This document shows positions 45,395 to 54,342 of a DNA stretch of 64,000 nt, piece by piece. Numbering within the stretch: position 1 is the stretch's first letter; every line of letters starts with the position of its first letter. A program made the translations under genes and the position numbers. The notes under the pieces were generated by a model. It was not told the DNA's origin. It was given only the letters and a program-made list of their open reading frames with translations, and ran no database searches. Source of the stretch: Sphingomonas sp. JC676 (lineage in GTDB: Bacteria > Pseudomonadota > Alphaproteobacteria > Sphingomonadales > Sphingomonadaceae). Location: contig NZ_JACTGR010000002.1 of the NCBI RefSeq assembly GCF_014489075.1, forward strand, positions 186,001 through 250,000. Reading direction: 5' to 3'.

Positions 45395-46597
45395 ATGTTC
45401 TCGTCGATCGATCGCTATCTTGCGCGCCTCATTGCGGTGCCCTTGCTGGCCAACCTGGTGATCGCATCGATGCTGCTGGTGCTTGACCGGATCCGCATCC
45501 TCTTCGATTTCGTCGCCAGCGAGGGGGGCCCGGTCAGCGTTATCTGGCGAATGCTCGCGAACCTGCTGCCGGAATATCTGGGTCTCGGTATTCCCATCGG
45601 ATTGATGCTGGGAGTGCTGCTGGCGTTCCGGAGGCTCGCGACGTCCTCGGAGCTGGACGTATTGCGTGCGGTGGGCATCAGCTACACCCGCCTGCTTCGC
45701 GTGCCCTATATGTACGCGGTCGCACTGGCGCTCCTGAACCTGTCGATCGTCGGCTTTATCCAGCCCTGGGCGCGCTACAATTACGAGCAGCTCCGCTTCG
45801 AATTGCGCACCGGCGCTCTGGGTGCCTCGATCAAGGTGGGCGAGTTCACCAACTTCGGTGACAAGATGACGCTCCGGATCGAATCGAGCCAGAACGAGGG
45901 CCGGGATCTCAAGGGGATCTTCGTCCAGATGGTCACCAAGGACGGCAGCCCGCTCGCGGTCACCGCCGAAAAGGGCCAGTTCCTGCGCTCCGACGATCCC
46001 GACACGATCATCTTCAAGCTGACCAACGGCACGCTGGTGCACCGAGACAAGGCTTCGCCGGTGCCGCGCGTGCTGACGTTCAACACGCATAATCTGCCGA
46101 TCCCGCTCCCCAAATATGAGCAGTTCCGCAAGCGCGGCGACAAGAATCTGGAGCTGACGCTGCCCGAGCTCGCCAAGATCGGGCGCAATCACGATTCGGA
46201 TCCCAAGCAACGCGAAACCAGCCGTTCCGCCTTCCATTTCCGGCTTGCCGAAGTCCTGTCGATGTTCCTGCTGCCGCTGCTTGCCGTGGCGCTGGGCATT
46301 CCCCCCAAGCGATCGACATCGGCGCTGGGGGTGTTCCTGTCGATCGTGATGATCGTGACCTATCACAAGGTGAACGAATATGCTCAGGCGATCGGCAGCC
46401 TGGGTTGGGTCGATCCGTTCATCGCGCTATGGACGCCGTTCGCGATATTCGCGGGGCTGACCTTCTGGATGTACTATACCGTCGCCTATGTGCCTGGCGG
46501 CCAGCCGATCGGCGGCCTTGAAAAGGTCTTCGAGAAGATCGGTAAATTCATCCGGCGGATGCTGCCGGGCCGCCGCAAGAAGGAAGATGCCGCGTGA
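45395..46597 (+). CDS. lptF: LPS export permease LptF
   Basis: This 400-aa inner-membrane protein is a YjgP/YjgQ-family permease that, with LptG and the ATPase LptB, pulls lipid from the inner membrane to the Lpt bridge. It has TM helices at the N-terminus (IAVPLLANLVIASMLLVLD) and around 50-110, a periplasmic beta-jellyroll (about 125-265), and C-terminal TM helices from about 285. The motif SSELDVLRAVGISY is the coupling helix. It is coupled to lptG by GTGA overlap. In a sphingomonad the cargo may be glycosphingolipid instead of LPS; that is inference. Confidence 0.92.
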   Translation: MFSSIDRYLARLIAVPLLANLVIASMLLVLDRIRILFDFVASEGGPVSVIWRMLANLLPEYLGLGIPIGLMLGVLLAFRRLATSSELDVLRAVGISYTRLLRVPYMYAVALALLNLSIVGFIQPWARYNYEQLRFELRTGALGASIKVGEFTNFGDKMTLRIESSQNEGRDLKGIFVQMVTKDGSPLAVTAEKGQFLRSDDPDTIIFKLTNGTLVHRDKASPVPRVLTFNTHNLPIPLPKYEQFRKRGDKNLELTLPELAKIGRNHDSDPKQRETSRSAFHFRLAEVLSMFLLPLLAVALGIPPKRSTSALGVFLSIVMIVTYHKVNEYAQAIGSLGWVDPFIALWTPFAIFAGLTFWMYYTVAYVPGGQPIGGLEKVFEKIGKFIRRMLPGRRKKEDAA

Positions 46598-47691
46598 ACT
46601 GGGTCAATTTTTTCCCGTCACGCACGATGTCGCTCTACATGGGACGGATGTTCCTGATCCGCACCTTCGCCATCCTGGCGGCGCTGGTGCTGATCCTCCA
46701 GTCGCTCGACCTGCTGAGCGAATCGGGACGCATCCTCGCTTATGCCGGCAATGGCGATGCCGAAGTGTGGCGCTATGTCGGACTGCGCGTGCCGCAGATC
46801 GTCGAGACCTTCCTGCCCTATTCGGTCCTGCTCGGCTCGATCATCACGCTTTCGCAGCTCAACCAGAACAGCGAAGTCATCGCGATGAAGGCCTCCGGGC
46901 TTTCCGCGCACCAAGTGCTGGCGCCGCTCCTGGTGGCCGGAATGTTCGTCGCGCTCATCTCGTTCGGCTTCAACGAGCGGATCGTCACCCGCGCCACGGC
47001 CACGCTCGAACAATGGAAGAAGGTCGAATATGGCCCGCTACCGATCGACCGGGGCGATCGTTCCAACGTCTGGGTGCGCGACGGCGATCACCTGGTCGAA
47101 GTCCTCCAGATCAAGGGCAGGGGCAATGCGACGCAGCTTTACGGGATCACCGTCTATGAGCGGCGCGGCGGATCGTTGCGTTCGATCCTCACCGCCAAGC
47201 ACGGGCAGCGCGAGGGCAATGGCTGGCGGATCGACGGCGCCGAGCGTTTCGATGTCGCCGCGGGCAAGATCGTACCGATCGGCTCCGCGCATGTCGGCGA
47301 AGGCGTGCGGCCCGATCAGTTCACCCTCAGCCATGTCGAGCCCGACGGGCTTCCCTTCACTGCGCTGAAGGAGGCGGTCGATGACCTCAAGCTCGCCGGC
47401 CGGCCCACCAAGGCGCTCGAGGGATCGCTCTGGCACAAGCTCTCCGGCCCGCTCTCGTCGATCCTCATGCCGCTGCTGGGCGCCGTTGCCGCATTCGGCC
47501 TCGCCCGCTCGGGCAAGCTGTTCTTCCGCGCGGTGATCGGAATGTCGCTCGGCTTCCTTTACTTTGTTGCCGACAATTTCGCGCTGGCGATGGGCAATCT
47601 CGGCGCCTATCCGCCCTTCCTCGCCGCCTGGGCGCCGTTCCTGCTGTTCCTGATGATCGGCGAAGCGGTGCTGCTGCGCACCGAGGAATAA
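46594..47691 (+). CDS. lptG: LPS export permease LptG
   Basis: This 365-aa partner of LptF has the same layout: TM helices at about 20-110, a jellyroll from about 130 to 265, and three C-terminal TM helices. NSEVIAMKASGLSAHQVLAP is the coupling helix. The start is GTG 46594, overlapping the lptF stop by four bases. It ends the operon; the next 378 bases are non-coding. Confidence 0.92.
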   Translation: MNWVNFFPSRTMSLYMGRMFLIRTFAILAALVLILQSLDLLSESGRILAYAGNGDAEVWRYVGLRVPQIVETFLPYSVLLGSIITLSQLNQNSEVIAMKASGLSAHQVLAPLLVAGMFVALISFGFNERIVTRATATLEQWKKVEYGPLPIDRGDRSNVWVRDGDHLVEVLQIKGRGNATQLYGITVYERRGGSLRSILTAKHGQREGNGWRIDGAERFDVAAGKIVPIGSAHVGEGVRPDQFTLSHVEPDGLPFTALKEAVDDLKLAGRPTKALEGSLWHKLSGPLSSILMPLLGAVAAFGLARSGKLFFRAVIGMSLGFLYFVADNFALAMGNLGAYPPFLAAWAPFLLFLMIGEAVLLRTEE

Positions 47692-48069
47692 GCCTCGCAC
47701 CTAGTCGGGCGGACGCAAGGACATTGGTTCGCTGAAGGCTAGCTAAGGCGGTGTTTGCAATTGGTGGAAAGCGTGGATCGCGAAGCAGGCGCTGCACGGC
47801 GCGCCATCGCCGCGTCGGTGGCACGCAGGAGGCGCGTCCTTGTCGCGTCGCTGACGCGCGGCTGGCGCATTGGTGTGGCCTCGCTGCCGCCTTGCGGATG
47901 CGCAAGCAGCAGAGCCTCTGAGAGACCGAGATTTCACCCCGCGTTTCGAATCAACTTCGTCAACCTGGGCGCTGGCAGACACGGCGGCGGCGCTGTTGAG
48001 TCAGCATTTCTAAGAGAAAGGGCGCGCACCTCGCGGCACGCGCCCTATATCTGATACCGGATCCGAAGA
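47692..48069. other. 378-base intergenic stretch after lptG
   Basis: A 99-codon open frame on the plus strand here has arginine-rich, random-looking composition and is not credible. The only structure I support is the hairpin at 48019-48046. The sequence 47790-47900 is notably repetitive in CGCG/GCGC words but shows no clear repeat unit. Confidence 0.5.
48019..48046 (-). terminator. Terminator of the desaturase gene
   Basis: AGGGCGCG...CC pairs with GG...CGCGCCCT (48019-48030 with 48035-48046; two inner mismatches, TCGC loop). On the minus strand it is followed by TTTCTCTT, so it acts 24 bases downstream of the desaturase stop. Confidence 0.7.
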
Positions 48070-49191
48070 TCAGTTCGTGCGATTGGCCTTCATCGTGCTG
48101 CTCGCAAGCCGCTGAACCAACCCGCCGAGCGTCGGGTAATTCGCCTGATGATAGGCCGAATTGACATCGAGCGCGTCCGACAGGCGGCGATGCGCCTCGC
48201 CCAGCGTGTGATAGGGCAGCCCCGGCAGCAGATGGTGCAGCGCGTGGTAGCGCAGCCCGATCGGCGCCCAGAGATAGGGCAGCAGGCCCGGCGCCGGCAC
48301 GTTGACGCTGTCTAGATACTGCGCGGTCACGGTCAGCGGCTCGCCGTCATTCTCCCAGAGATGCGCGACGAGCGTGCGGACCTGGTTGATCACGGCCACG
48401 CCTGAGATCACTGCCATGTAGATCAGAAAGGCGTGCAGCGGCACGACGCCAGTGAACACCAAAGCGAGCAGCGATATCGACCAGACGCTGGCGCCCAGCT
48501 CCTGCCAGAACCACTGCGCCTTCAATTCGCCCTCGGGCGCGCGACGCTCGAACTCCGGGTTGATCTTGAGCCCGGAATAGCGGGCGACCACGATGCGGCG
48601 CAGCTTGGGCGAGACCAGCGAGAGCGGCGACAGAATCGCGAAGCGGATCAGCAGCCCGACCGGCAGCAGCACCGAGACCAGCAGAAACACCGGCAGCGTC
48701 CAAGGCTTCATCAGCGCGAGCGGCAGATATTCGGGGTCTTCCGCGGTACCATAGCGCGTGCGCGCATGGTGGAGGTTGTGGACGCCCTCATAGGTGAAGG
48801 ACGGCACCAGCATGGGCACGCCGAGCAGCAGGTTCCAAGCGAGGCGGAAGCCCGGCAGCAGCGAGTGCTTCACATGCGTCATCTCGTGAATGAACATGGC
48901 GGCGCGATACAGCGCCAGCACCGCGATCATGCCGGCCACTGCCAGCAGAACGGTCGACTTCGCGAAGATCGCAAGCGCAAGCGCGCCATAGCCTATCGAC
49001 GCCGAAGCGAGGAAATCGCCCCAGTAGATCAGCGGGCGCGGCGCGTGCAGATCACGCGTCAGTTCTGCTGCCGTACGCAGCATCGCGCGATCGTCCGAAA
49101 CGCCGGAAAGGCGGATGCGTGCCGCAGCGGCTGGTGCCGCTTCGGTATCGTGCAGATCGAAGGCCAAAGATTTAGTCATGATGTCCGCCAT
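48070..49191 (-). CDS. Membrane fatty-acid desaturase
   Basis: This 373-aa integral membrane di-iron enzyme introduces a double bond or hydroxyl into acyl chains. The three histidine boxes are clear: HEMTH (around residue 102), HNLHH (about 138) and HALHH (about 315). Four or so TM segments surround them. The start is uncertain: ATG 49191 has no ribosome site, and the in-frame ATG four codons later is only slightly better. In a sphingolipid-making organism the substrate could be a phospholipid acyl chain or a ceramide; I cannot tell which. Confidence 0.88.
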   Translation of the reverse strand: MADIMTKSLAFDLHDTEAAPAAAARIRLSGVSDDRAMLRTAAELTRDLHAPRPLIYWGDFLASASIGYGALALAIFAKSTVLLAVAGMIAVLALYRAAMFIHEMTHVKHSLLPGFRLAWNLLLGVPMLVPSFTYEGVHNLHHARTRYGTAEDPEYLPLALMKPWTLPVFLLVSVLLPVGLLIRFAILSPLSLVSPKLRRIVVARYSGLKINPEFERRAPEGELKAQWFWQELGASVWSISLLALVFTGVVPLHAFLIYMAVISGVAVINQVRTLVAHLWENDGEPLTVTAQYLDSVNVPAPGLLPYLWAPIGLRYHALHHLLPGLPYHTLGEAHRRLSDALDVNSAYHQANYPTLGGLVQRLASSTMKANRTN

Positions 49192-49327
49192 TGGCGGTAG
49201 ATAGTGGCTTTATGGTGGCATTCCAGCGATGCGAGAAGGCCATTTACGGCAATCGCCGCCGACGCTTGACAGCCGCTCGCCAAGGCAGGACTGCATTGGC
49301 GCTCATCACAAACCAAAGAGATTCCCC

Positions 49328-50485
49328 TTGGCAACTGCCGATCTCATCGTCCGGCCCGTCTCGGGCAAGGCGGACACCAAGAAGTTCATCGACCTTGCCT
49401 ACCGCCTGAACGGCGACGACCCGAACTGGGTGCCGCCGCTGAAGGAGGAAGTCGCGGCGACGATCAGTCCGAAGAAGAACGGCTGGTTCAGCCACGCCGA
49501 AGCGCAGCTCTTCCTCGCCGAGCGCGCCGGCAAGGTGGTGGGGCGTATTTCCGCGCATATCGATAGGCTCGCGCTCGAAATGCCGCCCGAACAGGGCTTC
49601 GGTCCCGGCACCGGCTTCTGGGGCCTGTTCGAGGCCGAAGACGAGGAAGTCGCCAAGGCAGTGATCGCGCGTGCCGAGCAATGGCTGCGCGACAAGGGCC
49701 TGAACCGCGCGATCGGTCCGGTGAGCCTGTCGATCTGGGAAGAGCCTGGCCTGCTCGTGAAGGGGCACGATCATCCGCCCACGGTGCTCATGGGCCATCA
49801 TCCGGCACATTATCAGGCCTGGATCGAGGCAGAAGGCTATACGGTCGCCAAGAAGCTGCTGACCTATGACCTCGACGTCACGCACGGTTTCCCGCCGCTG
49901 GTCCAGCGCATCGTCGCGAACGGCGAGAAAAATCCGCGCATCCATATCCGCAAGGTCGACAAGTCGCACTTCGACAAGGAAGCCGCGATCATCCTCGCGA
50001 TCCTGAACGATGCATGGGCGGACAATTGGGGTTTCGTGCCGCTGACCCAGCCCGAGATCGACGATGTCGGCAAGAAGCTGAAGCCGCTGGTGTTCGAGGA
50101 CCTGATCATGATCGCCGAGCTCGACGGCGAGCCGGTCGCGTTCATGGTCACTCTGCCGGACCTCAACGAAGCACTGATGCCACTGCGCGGCTCGCTGCTA
50201 CCCTTCGGCTGGGTGAAGCTGTTGCTATGGCTCCGCAGGCCCAAGGCGAACACAATGCGCGTGCCGCTGATGGGCGTGGTGAAGCGGCTCCAGGCGTCGC
50301 GGATGGCGAGCCAGCTCGCTTTCATGATGATCGAATATATCCGCCGCGCGGCGGTCGCCCATTATGGCACCAAGCGCGGCGAGATCGGCTGGGTCCTGGA
50401 GGACAACCAGGGGATGAACGCGATCGCCGACGCGATCGAGAGCAAGGTCAATCGCGAATACCTGGTCTACCAGAAGCCGCTCTAA
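49328..50485 (+). CDS. Acyltransferase-like (GNAT fold) protein
   Basis: This roughly 385-aa protein looks like a GNAT-type N-acyltransferase with two related halves (residues about 5-190 and 200-385). Conserved pieces are LNGDDPNWVPP near the start, GFWGLFEAED, and IGPVSLSIWEEPGLLVKG. Homologues are often annotated only as hypothetical or dATP pyrophosphohydrolase. I prefer the TTG at 49328 (AAGAGA upstream, start LATADLIVRPV) because the frame before it overlaps the upstream region of the divergent desaturase gene. Function unknown. The gap to the desaturase holds both promoters. Confidence 0.75.
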   Translation: MATADLIVRPVSGKADTKKFIDLAYRLNGDDPNWVPPLKEEVAATISPKKNGWFSHAEAQLFLAERAGKVVGRISAHIDRLALEMPPEQGFGPGTGFWGLFEAEDEEVAKAVIARAEQWLRDKGLNRAIGPVSLSIWEEPGLLVKGHDHPPTVLMGHHPAHYQAWIEAEGYTVAKKLLTYDLDVTHGFPPLVQRIVANGEKNPRIHIRKVDKSHFDKEAAIILAILNDAWADNWGFVPLTQPEIDDVGKKLKPLVFEDLIMIAELDGEPVAFMVTLPDLNEALMPLRGSLLPFGWVKLLLWLRRPKANTMRVPLMGVVKRLQASRMASQLAFMMIEYIRRAAVAHYGTKRGEIGWVLEDNQGMNAIADAIESKVNREYLVYQKPL

Positions 50486-50493
50486 TCAAAACA

Positions 50494-50533
50494 AAGGGTT
50501 CGCGGCGCACCCACATGCGGCCGCGAACCCCTT
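50494..50533. terminator. Terminator between convergent genes
   Basis: AAGGGTTCGCGG (50494-50505) pairs with CCGCGAACCCCTT (50521-50533, one unpaired base). Flanking A/T runs suit termination in the plus direction and probably in both. Confidence 0.65.
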
Positions 50534-50541
50534 GGAACGCA

Positions 50542-50784
50542 TTACTTGCGGGCCGGATCCTGGCCCGTCTCTGCAATCCACTGGTCGCGCGTCTTGCAGA
50601 CCTTGTCCTTACGCAGCATCGAGCCGGTGGTGGCCTGGGTCACGCAATAGCGCTTTTCCTTGGGCGGCTTGGCTTCCGAGGTCTTGGCGGTGGGGTCGCT
50701 CGCCGCGGCGGCGGGCAACGAAGCACCGGCGACGAGCGCGACGGCAGCGAAAACGGTAGCGGTGCGAGCGATGGTGCTGATCAT
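50542..50784 (-). CDS. Small secreted protein with two cysteines
   Basis: This 80-aa protein has a signal peptide (about residues 1-27, ending ASLPAAAAS) and a short charged mature part with two cysteines (KRYCVTQATTGSMLRKDKVC) that could pair in the periplasm. The ATG at 50784 has GGAGTTCAGGAA upstream. No family is known to me. Similar short proteins with this pair occur widely in sphingomonads as far as I recall. It is single, between a terminator and a 240-base gap. Confidence 0.78.
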   Translation of the reverse strand: MISTIARTATVFAAVALVAGASLPAAAASDPTAKTSEAKPPKEKRYCVTQATTGSMLRKDKVCKTRDQWIAETGQDPARK

Positions 50785-51022
50785 TTCCTGAACTCCTCTA
50801 CATGCGGATCTGACAGGCGCTCCCTCGTTCCGCCTGTGCCCCAACCATCGCAACACCCGTGCCAGTTCCATGAAGCATGATATTACAGGTACTTACCGCA
50901 CTTGCGAACAAATGCAGGGTGCCATAGTGCAGCAATACACACCAAATCTTGGGGTATCCGGCCCGATGCCTGTTCGATAGCGGACAGCGACTGTCCGAAA
51001 GCGGGCGTTCGCCCGGTAGTGC

Positions 51023-51793
51023 CTAGCGCAGGCTGACCCAGGTGGGCGCGTGATCGCTCGCCTTTTCGCGGCCGCGATAGTCCTTGTCGACGCCGGCGCC
51101 GGCAAAGCGATCGGCGGCCAGCGGGCTCAGGAGCAGGTGATCGATGCGAAAGCCCGCGTCGCGCTGCCAGCAGCCGGCCTGATAGTCCCAGAAGGTCCAG
51201 ATCCCGCCGCCCGGAAAGCGCGTGCGCAGCGCGTCGGTCCAGCCCTGCGCGAGCAGCGTGCGATAGCGCTGGCGCGATTCGGGCTGCATCAGCGCGTCGC
51301 TTGCCATGGCGCGCACCGAGAAGGTGTCGTCGTCGTTGGGAATGACGTTGTAATCGCCGGCAAGCACGACCGGGCGTTCCTCGGCGAGCAGCGCGCTGGC
51401 GCGATCGGCCAGCCGCTCCATCCATCTGAGCTTATAGTCGAACTTGGGACCCGGCTGCGGATTGCCATTGGGCAGATAGATCGAGGCGACAATCAGATCG
51501 CCGATCTCGGCCTCGATATAGCGGCTGTGCGCATCCTCGGGATCGCCGGCCAGGCCGCGCTGGCGTTCGACGGGCTGTTGCCCCCGCGCGAGCACGGCAA
51601 CGCCGTTGAAGCCCTTCTGCCCGTGCCACACCGCGCCATAGCCCGCGGCCTCGATATCCTTGACCGGCAGCGTCTCGTCGGCGCCTTTGAGCTCCTGGAG
51701 GCACACCACGTCCGGCTTCTGCTCGTCGAGATATTCGAGCAGGCGCTCCATGCGCGCCTTGATGCCGTTCACATTGTAGCTGACGATTTTCAA
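51023..51793 (-). CDS. xthA: Exodeoxyribonuclease III
   Basis: This 256-aa AP endonuclease/3'-exonuclease acts in base-excision repair. Motifs are MKIVSYNVNGIKAR, the metal-binding glutamate in VCLQELKG, LAGDYNVIPNDDD, DALRTRFPGG and the catalytic histidine in KASDHAPTWVSL. Length is standard. It lies 10 bases downstream of the erpA stop and is likely on the same transcript. Confidence 0.96.
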   Translation of the reverse strand: MKIVSYNVNGIKARMERLLEYLDEQKPDVVCLQELKGADETLPVKDIEAAGYGAVWHGQKGFNGVAVLARGQQPVERQRGLAGDPEDAHSRYIEAEIGDLIVASIYLPNGNPQPGPKFDYKLRWMERLADRASALLAEERPVVLAGDYNVIPNDDDTFSVRAMASDALMQPESRQRYRTLLAQGWTDALRTRFPGGGIWTFWDYQAGCWQRDAGFRIDHLLLSPLAADRFAGAGVDKDYRGREKASDHAPTWVSLR

Positions 51794-51803
51794 CGAACGC
51801 GGC

Positions 51804-52145
51804 TCAGACGGAGAAGCTGGTGCCGCAACCGCAGCCCGATGCCGCGTTGGGGTTCTCTACCTTGAACGCCGCGCCGCCGAGCGAATCAACGAAATCGACC
51901 TGCGCGCCACGGACCAGATCGAGGCTGATAGAATCGACCACCAGCCGCACGCCATCGGTCTCGGCGACGGTGTCGTCCGACTCGATGCCGTCGGCGAAGC
52001 CGAACTTGTACTGGAAGCCCGAACAGCCGCCGCCCTCGACCGAGAGGCGCAGGATCGCCGGCTTGCTGGTCTTCTGAGCGATCACGGCCACGCGCGCTGC
52101 GGCGGCGGGGGTGAGCGCAATATCGGGCTGGGTTACGGTCGCCAT
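51804..52145 (-). CDS. erpA: A-type iron-sulfur carrier protein ErpA
   Basis: This 113-aa protein delivers [4Fe-4S] clusters to apo-enzymes. The three cluster cysteines are in GGCSGFQY and the C-terminal GCGCGTSF. VDFVDSLGGAAFKVENPNA is the usual core. The start ATG 52145 gives the normal length; the frame upstream is non-coding in character. Sphingomonads often keep a single such carrier near xthA. The several iron-sulfur molybdoenzymes in the window would be clients in principle. Confidence 0.95.
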   Translation of the reverse strand: MATVTQPDIALTPAAAARVAVIAQKTSKPAILRLSVEGGGCSGFQYKFGFADGIESDDTVAETDGVRLVVDSISLDLVRGAQVDFVDSLGGAAFKVENPNAASGCGCGTSFSV

Positions 52146-52242
52146 AGCTTGGAGATAGTGGCGAGGAGCGCTGGGGGCAATCACCCAGTCCCCAAGTCGG
52201 GACGGGGGCCACCTCAATGGGCAGCCCCTCCTCTCCCAACTC

Positions 52243-53424
52243 TTACTTGGCGGGGCCGCCTACGCCGCCCTGCGCACGATCCTGGATGCCCGCGAGATAC
52301 TCGCCGGTCTGCAGGAACGGAATCGGATTGACCGCGCGGCCGTCGACGCGGACCTCGTAATGGAGGTGGCTGCCGGTCGAGCGGCCGGTCGAGCCCATCA
52401 GGCCGATGATCTGGCCGCGCTTCACGCGGGTATTGTCGGCGACGAGGATCTTCGAGAGGTGGCCGTAGCGCGTCTCGAGGCCGCGGCCATGGTTGATCTC
52501 GACGAGATTGCCGTAACCGCCCTGGCGGCCGGCATGGCTGACGACGCCGTCGGCGGTCGCATAGATCGGCGTGCCGATCGTGCCGGGGATATCGACGCCG
52601 GCGTGCATCGCGGCGGTGCCGCGGAACGGATCGGAGCGGACGCCGAAGCTGGAGGTGAAGGTCACCTTGTCGACCGGCTGCATCGACGGGACCGAGATCA
52701 CCGTCTGCTCGAGCATGTCGAGCTTCTTCCAGGTGAGGAACAGCGCGCGGAACTGAGCGTCGGCGCTGGCCGAGGCGCTGTCGTTATTATCGTTCTCGTC
52801 GATCGGCTCGTATGGGCCGCCCATCGCGACATTGACCTTCACGAAACGCTCGGGCCGGAGGCCCAGGCGGCGCAGATGATCGGCGGTCTGCTGATAGCGG
52901 GCTTCGCCGGCGACGCGGGCCTTGCCGGCAAGCGCGACCTGGCGCGCCTCGATCTGGCGGAGGGGAGCCAGGACTTCATCGGTCACGGCGCTGGTCTTGG
53001 CGGTGGCATCAGGGAGTTGCGCTTCGATAGCGGCACGGTCTGCCTTGCCCGAGACCACGGCGTTCAGCAGCGCCTGGCGCTGCTCGACCTTGGCGGCTTG
53101 GAGCTTGGCGGCCTCCTTGGCGTCGGCGACATCGGCCTGCATCTTGGCGACTTCGGCGCGCATCTTCGCGACCTGCGCCTCGGGCGAACCCGGGGTAGCG
53201 GTGACGCCGCTGATCGCGATCGCGCCGACCATCGCCTGCGCGACGCCATAGCCCGAGAACAGCACGGTCACGGTGGCAATGCCCGCGAGCAGCGCCTGGG
53301 TGCGGCCCGCGACGCTGAAGCGGCGCAGATCGCGGCCATCGTGGAAAATAAAATCACGAGTGGTGAAAAAAGCGCGGAACCTCTCCTGGAGATTCGCATT
53401 ATTGATCGTCGATGCCTTAGCCAT
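52243..53424 (-). CDS. M23 family peptidoglycan endopeptidase, membrane anchored
   Basis: This 393-aa protein has an N-terminal cytoplasmic part (about 1-40), one TM helix (about 44-64), a coiled coil (about 75-200), and a C-terminal LytM/M23 domain. The zinc ligands are in MHAGVDIPG and SHLHYEVRV, so the active site looks intact. The family cuts peptide cross-links in murein or activates amidases. A TM plus coiled-coil arrangement is typical of divisome- or envelope-linked members. It is a single gene. Confidence 0.92.
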   Translation of the reverse strand: MAKASTINNANLQERFRAFFTTRDFIFHDGRDLRRFSVAGRTQALLAGIATVTVLFSGYGVAQAMVGAIAISGVTATPGSPEAQVAKMRAEVAKMQADVADAKEAAKLQAAKVEQRQALLNAVVSGKADRAAIEAQLPDATAKTSAVTDEVLAPLRQIEARQVALAGKARVAGEARYQQTADHLRRLGLRPERFVKVNVAMGGPYEPIDENDNNDSASASADAQFRALFLTWKKLDMLEQTVISVPSMQPVDKVTFTSSFGVRSDPFRGTAAMHAGVDIPGTIGTPIYATADGVVSHAGRQGGYGNLVEINHGRGLETRYGHLSKILVADNTRVKRGQIIGLMGSTGRSTGSHLHYEVRVDGRAVNPIPFLQTGEYLAGIQDRAQGGVGGPAK

Positions 53425-53544
53425 GAGTCCCCGGCAAAACCATGGAAGCGCACCGACTGCGACCCGGTGTCAGCTCCGAAAATTCTAATTGTCCTGGCAG
53501 CAGCCCCTCCGCGCCTGAACGTGGAGTGCTTCTGGCCGAAGTCT

Positions 53545-54342
53545 TCAAGGAACGGCAAGGGCTTGATAGTAATCCCGCGTCAAACCGGCTGAGTCGCGCG
53601 CCGAGTCGTTGAATGGCGGCTTTAGCGCGCCGCGAAAATGACGACGGACCAGCGACTGCCAGGTCGTTTCGGGGGCGAAACCGGCGGCGGCACAAGCCGA
53701 TTCGAACCAGATTCGGCCCGCGCGAACATGATCGACCTCATCGTTCAGAATCCGTGTGAGGATTCGCGCCGTTGCGGTGTCACCCACCGCGTCAAAACGG
53801 TCGATCGTCGCAGGCGTAACGTCGAGACCGCGCGCCTCGAGTACCATCGGCACGACGGCCAGACGGGCAAGCACGTCATGCGCGGTTTCCGATGCGGCAT
53901 CCCATAGTCCGTCATGCGCCGGCATCGCGCCGTAATGGCTGCCGAGCTGCTTCAGGCGACGATCGAGCAGCGCGAAATGCATCGCCTCGTCGGCGCCGAC
54001 CTTCATCCAGTCATCGGTGAAGCCGGTCGGGAATTGCGCACCGAACCTGCCGACCAGATCGAAAGCGAGATCGATCGCGGCGAATTCGATATGCGCCAAT
54101 GCGTGCATCAGTGCGACGCGACCGCGTTCGGATCCTCCACGGCCTCGCTTGGGCATGCGATTGGGCGGCAGCAGTTCGGGCTTTTCCGGCCGTGCGGGGC
54201 GATCGGGCATCGCGACATCGAAACGATGCGCGAGCCGGCCCAGCCGCCAATCGCGCGCCGCGCTGCGCGCCGCCTTCACCTTGGCGAGCGGATCGGCAGC
54301 GTCGAGCACCGCGCGCGCCGCTTCGGCGACGTTGCCGGTCAC
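53545..54342 (-). CDS. DUF455 ferritin-like protein
   Basis: This 265-aa all-helical protein belongs to DUF455. The conserved metal-type residues are in LMHALAHIEFAAIDLAFD, ADEAMHFALL and ILNDEVDHVRAG, the E/H pattern of a ferritin-like di-metal fold. The start is GTG 54342, overlapping the bcp stop by four bases. A longer frame upstream is not supported. Neighbours are a peroxiredoxin and glnE, in one coupled operon (glnE, bcp, DUF455). Function is not established. Confidence 0.85.
   Translation of the reverse strand: MTGNVAEAARAVLDAADPLAKVKAARSAARDWRLGRLAHRFDVAMPDRPARPEKPELLPPNRMPKRGRGGSERGRVALMHALAHIEFAAIDLAFDLVGRFGAQFPTGFTDDWMKVGADEAMHFALLDRRLKQLGSHYGAMPAHDGLWDAASETAHDVLARLAVVPMVLEARGLDVTPATIDRFDAVGDTATARILTRILNDEVDHVRAGRIWFESACAAAGFAPETTWQSLVRRHFRGALKPPFNDSARDSAGLTRDYYQALAVP

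Noticed and set aside
47755..48054. 99-codon plus-strand frame after lptG
   Set aside because: Arg/Ala-rich composition, no ribosome site, no motif.
49229..49327. An N-terminal extension of the acyltransferase-like protein from an ATG at 49229
   Set aside because: The extra 33 residues have no conserved character and overlap the promoter region of the divergent desaturase; the TTG start has better upstream spacing.
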